A stretch of 64,000 bases of DNA from Marivirga lumbricoides (GCF_014636295.1 NZ_BMEC01000001.1:496001-560000), one strand, 5' to 3'; counted from the stretch's first letter, positions 45,792 through 55,076 are shown. The notes: generated from the letters alone by a model not told the origin. Numbers and translations are program-made.

Positions 45792-47117
45792 ATGAAAACA
45801 TTTAAAATCAGTTTATCGGCACTTCTTCTCTTTATTTCCTTTTTTGGATTTACACAAGGGAAAACCAATGATACCACTCAGGTATATAAAAAACGAGTAC
45901 TGGAAACCACAGAAATAGATTTTCTGGCAAGTTATTATCAGCAGGATGGAAACAATGCAGCTGTAAGCGGTGGTATAGGAACGGAAGAGCTACAGGATGT
46001 GACTTCAACATTTGTAGTTTCTGTACCGCTGAATGATGATGATATTTTAACCATTGACGCTGGCGTGTCTGCCTATACTTCGGCTTCTTCCAGTAACATT
46101 AACCCATTCGATAAAGGTGAGGCAAACTTTTATACAGCAAGTTCAGGAGCCTCCAGCAGTGATGTATGGACTAATATTACAGCTTCATACAGCCATAGTT
46201 CCGATGATAGAAACAATATTATTTCGGCTAAAGCTTCATTATCTGCTGAGTACGATTACTTTTCCATGGGTTTTGGAGGAAGCTACTCCAGGCTATTTAA
46301 TGAGAAAAATACTGAGCTAAGTATTAATGCCAATGTGTATTTAGATACCTGGACTACCATCTATCCCTATGAATTAAGACCTTTTAAAGAAGGCAATAGT
46401 GGATTGAACGACCCACTGTTTAAAAAGTACAGAATTACCGGAAACACCAATTACAACCCTCAGTTTACAGAATTTGACAATAAAGGAAGAAATTCCTACT
46501 CATTGGGTTTTGGCTTTTCACAAATCTTGCACAGAAATGTTCAGGGTTCACTGGCTTTAGATTTTGTTCAACAACAGGGACTTCTTTCCACTCCATTCCA
46601 AAGGGTTTATTTTGCTGATGTGGAAGACTCCTTTATAGAGAAATTTCAGTTGGCCGATGACATAGAACGCTTACCCGACAGTAGGTTCAAGGTTGCTATG
46701 GGAGGCAGGTTAAACTGGTATATCAATGAGCGATTTACTGTTCGCACGCTCTACAGGTACTATTTTGACGACTGGAGCATTACCTCCCACACAGCAAGCA
46801 TAGAAGTGCCCTATAAGATCACCGATAAGTTCACATTATACCCTTCTTACCGCTTTTACAATCAAAGTGCCGCAGAATACTTTGCGCCAGCTAACGAGAA
46901 TTTGTCGACCGATGAATATTATACTTCTGATTATGATCTTTCAAAATTCAATGCCAATCAGTATGGTTTTGGGGTATCCTATACGGATATTTTTACTTCC
47001 TTACACCTATGGAAATTGGGGCTGAAAAGTGTAGACTTAAAATTTTACAAGTACGAGCGCAACAGTAGCTTCCGCTCCAGTATTTTCACTTCAGGCTTTA
47101 AGTTTGTAATAGATTAA
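45792..47117 (+). CDS. DUF3570 outer-membrane beta-barrel protein
   Basis: The 441-residue protein has a signal peptide (to about residue 23) and strongly alternating amphipathic strands ending in a terminal hydrophobic-aromatic strand (SGFKFVID), typical of an outer-membrane barrel, and the DUF3570 hallmarks EIDFLASYYQQDGNNAAVSGGIGTEEL and PFDKGEANFYTASSGASSSD. The last includes SGAS at residues 118-121, similar to ApbE flavinylation sites (S/T-G-A-T/S). It ends the apbE cassette. Confidence 0.88.
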   Translation: MKTFKISLSALLLFISFFGFTQGKTNDTTQVYKKRVLETTEIDFLASYYQQDGNNAAVSGGIGTEELQDVTSTFVVSVPLNDDDILTIDAGVSAYTSASSSNINPFDKGEANFYTASSGASSSDVWTNITASYSHSSDDRNNIISAKASLSAEYDYFSMGFGGSYSRLFNEKNTELSINANVYLDTWTTIYPYELRPFKEGNSGLNDPLFKKYRITGNTNYNPQFTEFDNKGRNSYSLGFGFSQILHRNVQGSLALDFVQQQGLLSTPFQRVYFADVEDSFIEKFQLADDIERLPDSRFKVAMGGRLNWYINERFTVRTLYRYYFDDWSITSHTASIEVPYKITDKFTLYPSYRFYNQSAAEYFAPANENLSTDEYYTSDYDLSKFNANQYGFGVSYTDIFTSLHLWKLGLKSVDLKFYKYERNSSFRSSIFTSGFKFVID

Positions 47118-47165
47118 TTATCAATATATTAAAACATATTATAAACCTGCCCAGAAGTAGCAAGA

Positions 47166-47190
47166 GCAGCAAATATTAAATATTTGCTGC
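47166..47190. repeat. perfect palindrome after the DUF3570 gene
   Basis: GCAGCAAATAT (47166-47176) and ATATTTGCTGC (47180-47190) are perfect 11-bp arms around TAA. No T run follows, so it is not a classical terminator, but it sits at the end of the metal/redox operon. Confidence 0.5.
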
Positions 47191-47300
47191 CACTTAATTT
47201 CCGCCTCTAATAGTTAGTGTGTCAAACCTGAAATTCAAAAAAATCTCTTAACCTGTAAGGATTTCATTATTTCCTCAACATATACCTAAAATTTGAAGAA

Positions 47301-48707
47301 ATGATGAAATCAAAAGCATTAACCAGTTGCTGGTTTGGGGTTTACCTTTTATTTACCTCAACCCTTTTGAGCGCTCAAACTCCCGTAGACTTTGAAAATA
47401 GTTTGTCAGAGTACCTGGAGATCCAACATGAAAAAATGGGATTTAATGGAATTGTTGTAGTTAGCACCGGAGAGGGCATTATGGTGGAAAAGAAAGTAGG
47501 ACTAGCTTCCAGAGAGCTTGATGTGCCTGTTCAATCCCACTCAAAATTTAAAATTGCTTCCATGACTAAGTCCTTTACTGCATTGCTGGTAGCGCTGGCT
47601 ATTCAGGAAGGAAAGTTGAAAATGGAGGACGCACTCTTTCAATATTTTCCTGATTTAACTCAAGAAAAATGGAAAGAAATTACGATAAAGCAACTCATGT
47701 CTCATACATCTGGCATTCCTCATTGGGCAGGCTTTGACCAATACTGGACTGAAAAATCATTCTTACCTTTAAGTCTGGAGCAAATTCTGGGGGAAATATT
47801 TAAAATGGAGCTCTTGTTTCAGCCGGGAAGCCAGTTTAGTTACTCCAGTCCCACTTACTATTTGCTGGCCACAATCCTGGAAAAAATCTATTCTGAAAGC
47901 TTTGACAATTTGCTGAAAGAGAAAATCCTACAGAAACTAAACCTCAATGAATCCGGTACCTGTAATGGACTTTCCATTATTCCTGACATGGCATCTGGCT
48001 ATCACTTAGTAGCTGATGACAGCGTGATTGTTGCACCTCCACGAAATATGAATACACTAAAAGGGGCAGGCAACATGTATGCTTCTGCACAAGACATTAC
48101 TACCTGGTGCAGAAGTTTTCTTTCAGATGATTATTGGGGACAGACAATACTAACGCAGACATTTTCACCACTTACCACTTTTAATAGTACTGAAAAAGAG
48201 GGAGCACTCTATGGACAAGGATGGTATTTAACAGAGGAAAAGAACGATATACCTACAAACTATCACATAAGTGGAGGCACTTATGGATTTTCAAGCGCTG
48301 CATCCATTTACCCGACCAATAAGTTCAGTATTGTTATTCTCTCCAACATGTCGTTCCTGCCAGTGGATCAATTAAGGAGAGATATTGAGAAAATAGTGTT
48401 TGGCTTACCCTTTAAAATGCCTGAAAAGTATGAAAAGTCGGTCGCTTTAGCTGACGAACAGCTTCAGAAACTAGCAGGCAACTATTTAGCTGAGAATGGA
48501 ATGCTTCTAAAAGTTTTTACACATCAAGGAAACTTATATGCAAAGCTGGGTGGCCACCCTCCTTTTGCTTTAATGGCAAAGAACGAACTCTCTTTTTATT
48601 CAAGTAAAATCGACATATTGCTTATGTTTCAAATGAACGAGGCAGCTAAAATAAAAGGACTGGAGGCACAAGGAAGAGGAAGAGTTGATTATTTTGAAAA
48701 GCAATGA
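47301..48707 (+). CDS. serine hydrolase, beta-lactamase/PBP-like family
   Basis: The 468-residue exported enzyme (signal peptide to about residue 25) has the class C-type SxxK motif S87-M-T-K90, a YSS replacement of the usual YSN (in FSYSSPTYYLL) and an HISGGTYGF third motif, followed by a small C-terminal domain. It probably cleaves a peptide or ester; beta-lactamase activity is not implied. Its stop overlaps the next gene by four bases, linking it to the sigma factor. Confidence 0.85.
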   Translation: MMKSKALTSCWFGVYLLFTSTLLSAQTPVDFENSLSEYLEIQHEKMGFNGIVVVSTGEGIMVEKKVGLASRELDVPVQSHSKFKIASMTKSFTALLVALAIQEGKLKMEDALFQYFPDLTQEKWKEITIKQLMSHTSGIPHWAGFDQYWTEKSFLPLSLEQILGEIFKMELLFQPGSQFSYSSPTYYLLATILEKIYSESFDNLLKEKILQKLNLNESGTCNGLSIIPDMASGYHLVADDSVIVAPPRNMNTLKGAGNMYASAQDITTWCRSFLSDDYWGQTILTQTFSPLTTFNSTEKEGALYGQGWYLTEEKNDIPTNYHISGGTYGFSSAASIYPTNKFSIVILSNMSFLPVDQLRRDIEKIVFGLPFKMPEKYEKSVALADEQLQKLAGNYLAENGMLLKVFTHQGNLYAKLGGHPPFALMAKNELSFYSSKIDILLMFQMNEAAKIKGLEAQGRGRVDYFEKQ

Positions 48708-49183
48708 AGGACAAAACATACTTTTTGGAACAAGTATTCCTACATCAGGCGATTATACACAAAATCTGTAGAATGTACCGTGATACAAAAGAAGATAGAG
48801 AGGACCTGTTTCAGGAAATCACCTATCAGTTATGGAAGTCTTTTGATCGCTTTGAAGCCAGGTCAAAATTCTCTACATGGATGTACCGAATAGGGCTTAA
48901 TACAGCAATGGCGGCATTCAGAAAACCCTCGTTGGAACACTCCCGACTGGATGAACATTTAGAACTACCGGACACAGTTTCTCCTGACAATGAACAGGAA
49001 AATAATGAAATACTTTTCTCTGTTATCCGACAACTTAATGAAGCAGACAGAGCCTTACTATCGCTCTATTTTGAAGAATTGAGCTATGCTGAAATTGGGG
49101 AAATTTTAGGAATTAGTGAAAGTAATGTTGGCGCACGCCTCACAAGAATGAAAGAAAAAATAAGAAAACTAGTAAACGTATAA
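48704..49183 (+). CDS. ECF-type RNA polymerase sigma factor
   Basis: The 159-residue protein has sigma region 2 (EDREDLFQEITYQLWKSFDRFEARSKFSTWMYRIGLNTA) and region 4 (LPxxxRALLSLYFEELSYAEIGEILGISESNVGARLTRMKEKIRKL). It is a group 4 (ECF) sigma factor. It overlaps the serine hydrolase gene by four bases and precedes a putative anti-sigma membrane protein by three bases, so the three genes form one unit. Confidence 0.92.
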   Translation: MKDKTYFLEQVFLHQAIIHKICRMYRDTKEDREDLFQEITYQLWKSFDRFEARSKFSTWMYRIGLNTAMAAFRKPSLEHSRLDEHLELPDTVSPDNEQENNEILFSVIRQLNEADRALLSLYFEELSYAEIGEILGISESNVGARLTRMKEKIRKLVNV

Positions 49184-49186
49184 ATC

Positions 49187-49735
49187 ATGGAACTTGAAAA
49201 TTTGAAATCACAATTCAATTCAGTTGAAGCAAGTGCAATGAGCAAAGAAATGCTAATTGCTATGCTCAGCATGAACCAGCATCCTACACTGAAAAGGATA
49301 AGAATTCAGCTATTGGTAGAAAGTACAGCCTGGATTTTATTTCTGGCCCTTTATTACAATTTGTTTGATGGAGATCAAAAACCTGTTTTTTGGAATATTG
49401 CCTTAATTATTTCTGTTGGCCTAATGCTGGTGCATAATTTTTTGGGTTATCAGGTTATTGGTCACCCTGTGAAAGGAACTAACATTGCTCAATCCTTGAA
49501 GTTATATTTACTAAAGTTGAAAAAATATGCTTATCTCTCTGTATCAGCCAGAGTATTTTCCCTATGCATGTTATTGGGGTATTTCCTATCGGGAATTGAA
49601 GTTTTAGAGCAGAGGCATTACGTAAGCATAATTGTTTTTGGCCTAATTACTATAATTCAGGCAATAGTTTTATGGAGAATTTGGGCCAAAAGAATTCAGA
49701 TAATTTCCTCAAAATATCAACAACTCACTTCATAG
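49187..49735 (+). CDS. membrane protein, possible anti-sigma factor
   Basis: The 182-residue protein has a charged cytoplasmic N-terminal region (about 45 residues) and about four transmembrane helices. It lies three bases after the ECF sigma gene in the position where an anti-sigma factor is expected, but no zinc-binding ASD motif (HxxxCxxC) is seen. Function by position only. Confidence 0.6.
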   Translation: MELENLKSQFNSVEASAMSKEMLIAMLSMNQHPTLKRIRIQLLVESTAWILFLALYYNLFDGDQKPVFWNIALIISVGLMLVHNFLGYQVIGHPVKGTNIAQSLKLYLLKLKKYAYLSVSARVFSLCMLLGYFLSGIEVLEQRHYVSIIVFGLITIIQAIVLWRIWAKRIQIISSKYQQLTS

Positions 49736-49904
49736 CATTCAATAAAATTCTTCAACTACAAATTTGGCCAGGCTTTTATCACTCCTACCCTACTTTTGCA
49801 TTTACTTGGATAAAACAACTAATGTACTTAAATTGATAAGAGTAAATTAGTAGTAGAAACAATCATCACAGTAAATAAAATCATTAAAACGAACCAGAAA
49901 TGAC

Positions 49905-50330
49905 ATGAAAAAAGAATCCGTAGAAAAAGAGAATGCTAAAGCTACTAATGATAATATACCCAAAGTAAACGGAGTAGGTGGAATTTTCTTCTCCTCCGAC
50001 AATCCGGAAAAAATGAGAGAGTGGTACTCCAAAAATTTAGGTTTTGAGGTGAACCAGTGGGGAGCAAGTTTTGAATTCAGAAATGTAAACCAGCCGGATG
50101 AAATTAACTCTCTTCAGTGGAGCCCTTTCAGTAAAGGCAGTGAATACTTTTCCCCCTCTAAAAAAGAATTCATGATTAACTACAGGGTGCAAAATATTGA
50201 AGGGCTTGTTGAAAAGTTGAAACAAAACGAAGTAACAATACTCGATAATATTGAAAGTTCTGACTACGGAAAGTTTATTCATATTATGGACGAAGAAGGG
50301 AATAAAATTGAACTTTGGGAGCCCAATTGA
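49905..50330 (+). CDS. VOC-family (glyoxalase-like) protein
   Basis: The 141-residue protein has the vicinal-oxygen-chelate pattern: GVGGIFFSSDNPEKMREWYSKNLGF (about 25-49) and a C-terminal strand DEEGNKIELWEPN with the metal-type Glu. A flexible charged leader of about 20 residues precedes the domain. It may bind small molecules or act as glyoxalase or dioxygenase. Isolated gene. Confidence 0.82.
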   Translation: MKKESVEKENAKATNDNIPKVNGVGGIFFSSDNPEKMREWYSKNLGFEVNQWGASFEFRNVNQPDEINSLQWSPFSKGSEYFSPSKKEFMINYRVQNIEGLVEKLKQNEVTILDNIESSDYGKFIHIMDEEGNKIELWEPN

Positions 50331-50473
50331 ACTACTACCTACTTATAGGTATTCTTCATTATTTTTCGATGAATAGTTAGGATTTTATTAAGGAAGAAAG
50401 TATGTTCAATCCTAAGATTATTATACCGATGCCTAGCCTTTTGTAAGTGTTTGTTTTCGGTTAAGCTTAGGTG

Positions 50474-50845
50474 CTAATTCATATATGCTTGATGCTGCAC
50501 TAAAATGAATTTTTCTATGCCTTTCTCATCTCTTTTGGATAAGAAACCAAACTCGTAACAGAATAAATAAACTTCTCCCTTTGAATTCTTCCAGTAGTGA
50601 GTAAAATATTTTGGATCGAAACCTTCCTTCAGTAATTTTTCCTTCCGAATTGTGGACTTACCTGCTTTATTGAAGGATTTTAAAAGTTTTCTGTTGGTTT
50701 TTAGCTGTTTATCTATTCTCTTAAAAAGAGTATTTTCCTTTTCTTTATTCCGCTCGTAATGATAATTAGATTTACAATAAGCACTACAAAACTTCTTGCC
50801 TTCCCTGCCTATTACTTCATTGCCACAATTTGGACATGTGTTCAT
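50474..50845 (-). CDS. zinc-ribbon protein beside the recombinase
   Basis: The 123-residue protein starts with a treble-clef zinc motif (C4-x2-C7-x12-C20-x3-C24: CPNCGNEVIGREGKKFCSAYC) and is Lys-rich. Its function is not known; such proteins often sit beside mobile recombinases and may bind DNA. It diverges from the recombinase gene across 92 bases. Confidence 0.7.
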   Translation of the reverse strand: MNTCPNCGNEVIGREGKKFCSAYCKSNYHYERNKEKENTLFKRIDKQLKTNRKLLKSFNKAGKSTIRKEKLLKEGFDPKYFTHYWKNSKGEVYLFCYEFGFLSKRDEKGIEKFILVQHQAYMN

Positions 50846-50850
50846 AACGG

Positions 50851-50885
50851 TAGATTTTTACGTTTATTTAACGTTTAAATCTACA
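50851..50885. promoter_or_regulatory. inverted repeat and direct repeats in the divergent promoter region
   Basis: GTAGATTT (50851-50858) and AAATCTAC (50878-50885) are perfect inverted arms with 19 bases between; inside lie two ACGTTTA copies 11 bp apart (50861, 50872). It is between the divergent zinc-ribbon and recombinase genes, so it may be an operator or recombination site. Confidence 0.4.
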
Positions 50886-50937
50886 TTTAAATTTTTAAAT
50901 ACCGAAAATTTTTCCGGTGTTTGTACTAAAAAAGATC

Positions 50938-52077
50938 ATGGAAAAACTCAACAAGATAATAAGCCTCAGACATTTAGAAATAAATGGTCAGCGAATGATT
51001 GGTTTAAAATTTTATCCGGACAAGGTTATTCAAGCTTTGGTTAAAGAATTATCGGGCATCAAATGGAGTAATCAATACGGAATGGCTTATATACCAAATG
51101 AAGGAGACAACCTGAAAAAAGTATATCAGCAATTTAAAGGAGTAGCATGGATAGATGGAAAGTATTTTTATAAGAAGGCGACATTGAAAGACCCTATAAA
51201 GAAAGAGTTGCTATTCAGTATAAAAAAGTACCGTGAAAGTGAGAATCATTCAGGAAAAAGGAAGTGCCCAGAAAGTTTTTTACTAAAACTGGAATTAAAA
51301 AAATATGCTCAAAACACAGCAAGAAGCTATATAAACCAATTTGAAGGATTTATAAATTTTTATCAAAATACAGCTTTAGACGAATTGGGAGAAATTGAAA
51401 TCCGTGAATATCTTTCGCATCTAATACGGCTTGGGCATAGTGATTCGAGCATTAACCAAACCATTAACAGTATTAAGTTTTACTATGAGATTGTACTGAG
51501 TATGCCCAACAGGTTTTATGAAATAGAACGGCCGATTAAGAAGGAAAAACTCCCAGAAGTACTATCGAAAGATGAGGTAAATCGGATAATTTCTTGTATC
51601 AAAAATAAAAAGCATAGATGCATGATCACAACAGTGTATTCTGCCGGATTAAGAGTCAGCGAATTGATCCATTTAAAAATAAGTGACATTGATAGCGGGA
51701 GAATGATGATAAGAATCGAAAATTCAAAAGGAGGAAAAGACCGCTATACTTTACTGAGCAAAAAATTATTGAGTGAATTGAGGACTTACTATTCAGAATA
51801 TAAGCCAAAAACTCACTTATTTGAAGGAATGAATGGCGAGTACTATTCCAGCAGTTCTATAAGAGCTATTTTAACAAGAGCAGTTGCAAAAGCAGGAATA
51901 AAGAAGAAGGTAAGAACGCATACTTTAAGGCATAGTTTTGCAACTCATTTGCTTGAGCAAGGCACAGATTTAAGAAGCATACAGTCACTTTTAGGACATA
52001 ACAACTTGAGTACAACAGAGATTTATACTCATGTTGCAAATAATTTTATTAAAAACATAAAAAATCCATTAGATTAG
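50938..52077 (+). CDS. tyrosine-type site-specific recombinase
   Basis: The 379-residue protein (start ATG 50938; the in-frame ATG fits the gene better than the upstream GTG) has an N-terminal extension (about 1-95), a SAM-like core-binding domain (about 110-200) and a catalytic domain with Arg in GLRVSELIHL, HTLRHSFATHLLEQG, LGHNNLSTTEIYTHV (final Tyr). It lacks the ~20-residue insertion of integron IntI. It probably moves the DNA next to it. GTTAGCGGT just downstream is a candidate site. Confidence 0.85.
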   Translation: MEKLNKIISLRHLEINGQRMIGLKFYPDKVIQALVKELSGIKWSNQYGMAYIPNEGDNLKKVYQQFKGVAWIDGKYFYKKATLKDPIKKELLFSIKKYRESENHSGKRKCPESFLLKLELKKYAQNTARSYINQFEGFINFYQNTALDELGEIEIREYLSHLIRLGHSDSSINQTINSIKFYYEIVLSMPNRFYEIERPIKKEKLPEVLSKDEVNRIISCIKNKKHRCMITTVYSAGLRVSELIHLKISDIDSGRMMIRIENSKGGKDRYTLLSKKLLSELRTYYSEYKPKTHLFEGMNGEYYSSSSIRAILTRAVAKAGIKKKVRTHTLRHSFATHLLEQGTDLRSIQSLLGHNNLSTTEIYTHVANNFIKNIKNPLD

Positions 52078-52118
52078 TGCGATAATAATATATATCAGCA
52101 ATGTTGATATAACAATGT

Positions 52119-52134
52119 TAGCGGTCAGTGTAAA
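52119..52134. other. left half-site: GTTAGCGGTCAGTGT
   Basis: Within 45 bases after the recombinase stop lies GTTAGCGGTCAGTGT; its inverted partner (ACCGCTAAC, 59141-59149, with GGTGT-like context) closes the downstream run of genes. The block of about 7 kb between them may be a mobile segment. Confidence 0.4.
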
Positions 52135-52176
52135 AAATTTCAAAATCCTAAAATTTGTTAAAACAAAATATATCGC

Positions 52177-52207
52177 TTGCGATTTAATCTTCAAAGATAT
52201 ACTTTTA
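52177..52207 (+). promoter_or_regulatory. promoter of the aldo/keto reductase operon
   Basis: TTG (52177-52179) and TACTTTTA (52200-52207; one mismatch from TAnnTTTG) are 20 bases apart, about 40 bases before the start codon. It is the only good promoter seen before the ten-gene run. Confidence 0.6.
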
Positions 52208-52245
52208 CACTTAAATATTTATCATTCACTTTAAATTAAATCACT

Positions 52246-53277
52246 ATGAAGTACAATCAATTAGGAAATTCAGGAATTTTAGTTTCAGAACTTTGTATGG
52301 GAACGATGAGTTTTGGTAGCAGTGGCTACTGGAGTGTGGTAGGTTCTCTAGGCTATGAAGATAGCAAGCGATTAGTGGACATCGCCATAGACTCTGGCAT
52401 TAATTACTTCGATTCTGCTGATGTTTATTCTCACGGCCAATCGGAAGATATTTTAGGAAAAGCAGTGAAAGACAAAAGAAAGGATGTCATCATTGCTACC
52501 AAAGTCCGCGGTAGAATGAGTAAAGAAATTAATGATGTGGGCCTTTCCAGAAAACACATTATCGAGAGTTGTCACAACAGTTTAAAACGATTGGGTACCG
52601 ACTATATCGACCATTATGTACTTCATAGTTACGATCCAATTACTCCTTTTGAAGAAACCATTTCAACCCTTGATGACCTCGTTTCACAAGGAAAAATTAG
52701 ATATTATGGGGTAAGTAACTTCCCGGCTTGGCAGCTAATGAAGTTTATCAACACCGCTGAAAAAAATCATTGGGAAAAACCCGTCTCATTGCAAGCCATT
52801 TATTCACTTATATCCAGAGATGTAGAATATGAATTGATACCGCTTTGCTTGGATCAAAAACTAGCCTTTACCCCTTGGTCGCCACTTGGAGGCGGATTTT
52901 TAACCGGTAAATACAGAAAAGACAAGCCAATGCCGGAAGGAGCAAGAAGAACCAATGAAGAGCAGAATTTTATTCAAATCGATCCGGAAAAAGGCTATGC
53001 TATTGTTGATGAGTTGGAAAAAATTGCCAACAAACACAAGGCTTCTATAGCACAAGCAGCCCTAAATTATCTTTTGAGAAAACCCGGAGTAACTTCCGTA
53101 CTTATTGGAGCTACCAAGCCTCACCAGTTGGAAGACAACATCAAAACTACTACCTGGGAAATGGATGCAGAAGATGTTAAAATCCTGGATGAGCTAACAG
53201 CATTAAACCCTATTTATCCTTATTGGATGTTGCAGTTTACAGCTATGGATAGAGCCAATGGAGATTTCTTTTTATAA
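52246..53277 (+). CDS. aldo/keto reductase
   Basis: The 343-residue protein has the AKR barrel signatures: GTMSFGSSGYW, INYFDSADVYSHGQSEDILGKAV (catalytic Asp, Tyr), a Lys in ATKVRGR and catalytic His in DYIDHYVLHSYD, and a C-terminal NADPH site (LIGATKPHQLEDN). It reduces aldehydes or ketones with NADPH. It leads the ten-gene run and is followed by dienelactone hydrolase 19 bases downstream. Confidence 0.93.
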   Translation: MKYNQLGNSGILVSELCMGTMSFGSSGYWSVVGSLGYEDSKRLVDIAIDSGINYFDSADVYSHGQSEDILGKAVKDKRKDVIIATKVRGRMSKEINDVGLSRKHIIESCHNSLKRLGTDYIDHYVLHSYDPITPFEETISTLDDLVSQGKIRYYGVSNFPAWQLMKFINTAEKNHWEKPVSLQAIYSLISRDVEYELIPLCLDQKLAFTPWSPLGGGFLTGKYRKDKPMPEGARRTNEEQNFIQIDPEKGYAIVDELEKIANKHKASIAQAALNYLLRKPGVTSVLIGATKPHQLEDNIKTTTWEMDAEDVKILDELTALNPIYPYWMLQFTAMDRANGDFFL

Positions 53278-53296
53278 AATTTAAAAACCAAACAGA

Positions 53297-54133
53297 ATGA
53301 ATACGATAAATTTTAAAACATACATTTTATTGCTTTTTACACTCCTTTTTAGTGTAGAAACTCTGACTGCCCAAAACAGCAAAGAAAATGTAAAAAGCAA
53401 GGTTAAAACTGAAGAAATTACCTATAAAGATGGCGAGGTTACACTCAATGGCGTTGTTTATTATCCTGCAAAGCAAAAGGGAAAACAACCTGCCATTTTA
53501 GTAGTGCCCGAATGGTGGGGGCTGAACGACTATGTGAAAAATCGTGCTAAAATGTTGGCAGAGTTAGGCTATGTAGCTATGGCGGTGGATATGTACGGTA
53601 ATGGATTGGTCGTAGAAAACCCTGCCGATGCCCAGGCCAATGCCGGAAGGTTTTATGGGGATCCTAACCTGATAAAAAGTCGGATGCAGGCGGCTTATGA
53701 TGCTGTAGTTCAACTACAACAGGTGGACGCTTCAAAAGTAAGTGCCATAGGTTATTGCTTTGGCGGAACGGTTTCGCTTTTTGCTGCCAGCTTAGGGGTA
53801 CCATTAGAAACTGTGGTTAGTTTTCACGGTGGACTAAGCGGCTTTCAAGCTAGTCCTGCAATGAAAAACACCAAAGTATTGGTTTGCCACGGTGAAAGTG
53901 ATTCGTTTGTGCCGCAAGCTGATGTGGATAATTTTCATCAACAAATGAAAGACAACAACATTACCTACCAGTTTAAGTCTTATGCTGATGCCACACACGC
54001 TTTTACCAATAAAGCATCTACAGCTACCGGGGAAAAATTCAACCTTCCCATTTCCTACAATGAAGCTGCCGACAAAGCTTCTTGGAAGGATATGAAAGCC
54101 TTTTTCAAAACTTATTTTCCAACTAAAAAGTAA
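53297..54133 (+). CDS. dienelactone hydrolase family protein, exported
   Basis: The 278-residue protein has a signal peptide (to about residue 25) and the alpha/beta-hydrolase core with nucleophile Cys154 (IGYCFGGTVS), the acid in CHGESDSFVPQ and His in ADATHAF, as in dienelactone hydrolases. The export signal is unusual for this family, so it may act on lactones or esters in the periplasm. It shares the operon with the aldo/keto reductase and glutathione peroxidase. Confidence 0.88.
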   Translation: MNTINFKTYILLLFTLLFSVETLTAQNSKENVKSKVKTEEITYKDGEVTLNGVVYYPAKQKGKQPAILVVPEWWGLNDYVKNRAKMLAELGYVAMAVDMYGNGLVVENPADAQANAGRFYGDPNLIKSRMQAAYDAVVQLQQVDASKVSAIGYCFGGTVSLFAASLGVPLETVVSFHGGLSGFQASPAMKNTKVLVCHGESDSFVPQADVDNFHQQMKDNNITYQFKSYADATHAFTNKASTATGEKFNLPISYNEAADKASWKDMKAFFKTYFPTKK

Positions 54134-54138
54134 TTAAA

Positions 54139-54618
54139 ATGGAAGCGAGCTTATTTGAACTTGAGGCAAAAAAACTCAACGGAGAAACCATTTCTTTGAA
54201 AGAGTTTGAAGGTAAAACCATAGTGGTGGTAAATACTGCTAGCAAGTGCGGACTTACCCCACAATATGAGGGATTGGAAAATTTGTATAAAATATACAAA
54301 GACAAGGGGTTGGTTATTTTGGGATTTCCTTGCAACCAATTCGGAAAGCAGGAACAAGGCACAGCCAATGAGATTAGTGAATTTTGCGAAATTAATTACG
54401 GGGTAAGTTTTCCTATGTTCGACAAGGTAGAAGTCAATGGGCCCAATGCTCACCCCGTTTTTAAGTATTTAAAATCCAAACTTGGAGGCATTTTAGGTAG
54501 CAACATCAAATGGAATTTTACCAAATTTGTCATTGATAAAAACGGAAAGCCGGTCAAACGATTTGCTCCTACCACCAAGCCGGAGAAAATGGAAAGTTAC
54601 CTGCGAAAAATTCTTTAA
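54139..54618 (+). CDS. glutathione peroxidase family protein
   Basis: The 159-residue protein has the peroxidatic Cys37 (NTASKCGLTPQY), FPCNQFGKQEQGT (Cys65, Gln71) and the KWNFTKFVID motif with the conserved Trp and Asn. It is a cysteine-type (thioredoxin-dependent) peroxidase for hydroperoxides, cytosolic. It lies five bases after the hydrolase and two bases before marR. Confidence 0.93.
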   Translation: MEASLFELEAKKLNGETISLKEFEGKTIVVVNTASKCGLTPQYEGLENLYKIYKDKGLVILGFPCNQFGKQEQGTANEISEFCEINYGVSFPMFDKVEVNGPNAHPVFKYLKSKLGGILGSNIKWNFTKFVIDKNGKPVKRFAPTTKPEKMESYLRKIL

Positions 54619-54620
54619 AA

Positions 54621-55076
54621 ATGAAAAATTCTGCTGAATTAGAAATTGAAAATCAGTATTGTTTTCCGATATACGCAGCATCTAGAGTGGTAACCAAACT
54701 TTATACGCCCCTGCTCAACGAGTTGGGGCTTACTTACCCTCAATATTTAACGATGTTGGTGCTCTGGCAATACCAAAACCTGACGGTAAATGATATTGGC
54801 AGTAAACTAATGCTGGAGTCCAACACCCTGACTCCCTTGCTTAAAAGGTTGGAAAGTCAAGGTTTTATTTCAAGGAAACGCTCTAGTAGTGACGAACGTG
54901 TAGTGGAGATAAGCCTTACAGAAAAAGGAATAAATTTAAAAAAGAAGGCGAGTTACATACCTGAAAAATTATCTTGCTCCATTAGTCATTCAGGGATAAG
55001 TCAAGAAGAAATGGACCAGATGAAACATACCTTGCAAAAGCTAATTGCCTTAACTAAAGAGCATCATTGTAAATAA
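54621..55076 (+). CDS. MarR family regulator (OhrR-like)
   Basis: The 151-residue protein has the winged helix of MarR (YPQYLTMLVLWQYQNLTVNDIGSKLMLESNTLTPLLKRLESQGFISRKRSSSDERVVEI) and begins with CFPIYAASR near the N-terminus. This N-terminal Cys context (xxxCFxLY) is that of OhrR, which senses organic hydroperoxides through the Cys at about residue 13. It follows the peroxidase by two bases, which fits peroxide-controlled expression. Operators are not identified. Confidence 0.88.
   Translation: MKNSAELEIENQYCFPIYAASRVVTKLYTPLLNELGLTYPQYLTMLVLWQYQNLTVNDIGSKLMLESNTLTPLLKRLESQGFISRKRSSSDERVVEISLTEKGINLKKKASYIPEKLSCSISHSGISQEEMDQMKHTLQKLIALTKEHHCK

Noticed and set aside
50938-52077. Integron integrase (IntI)
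   Set aside because: The protein lacks the ~20-residue insertion between patches II and III that defines IntI, so it is an ordinary tyrosine recombinase.
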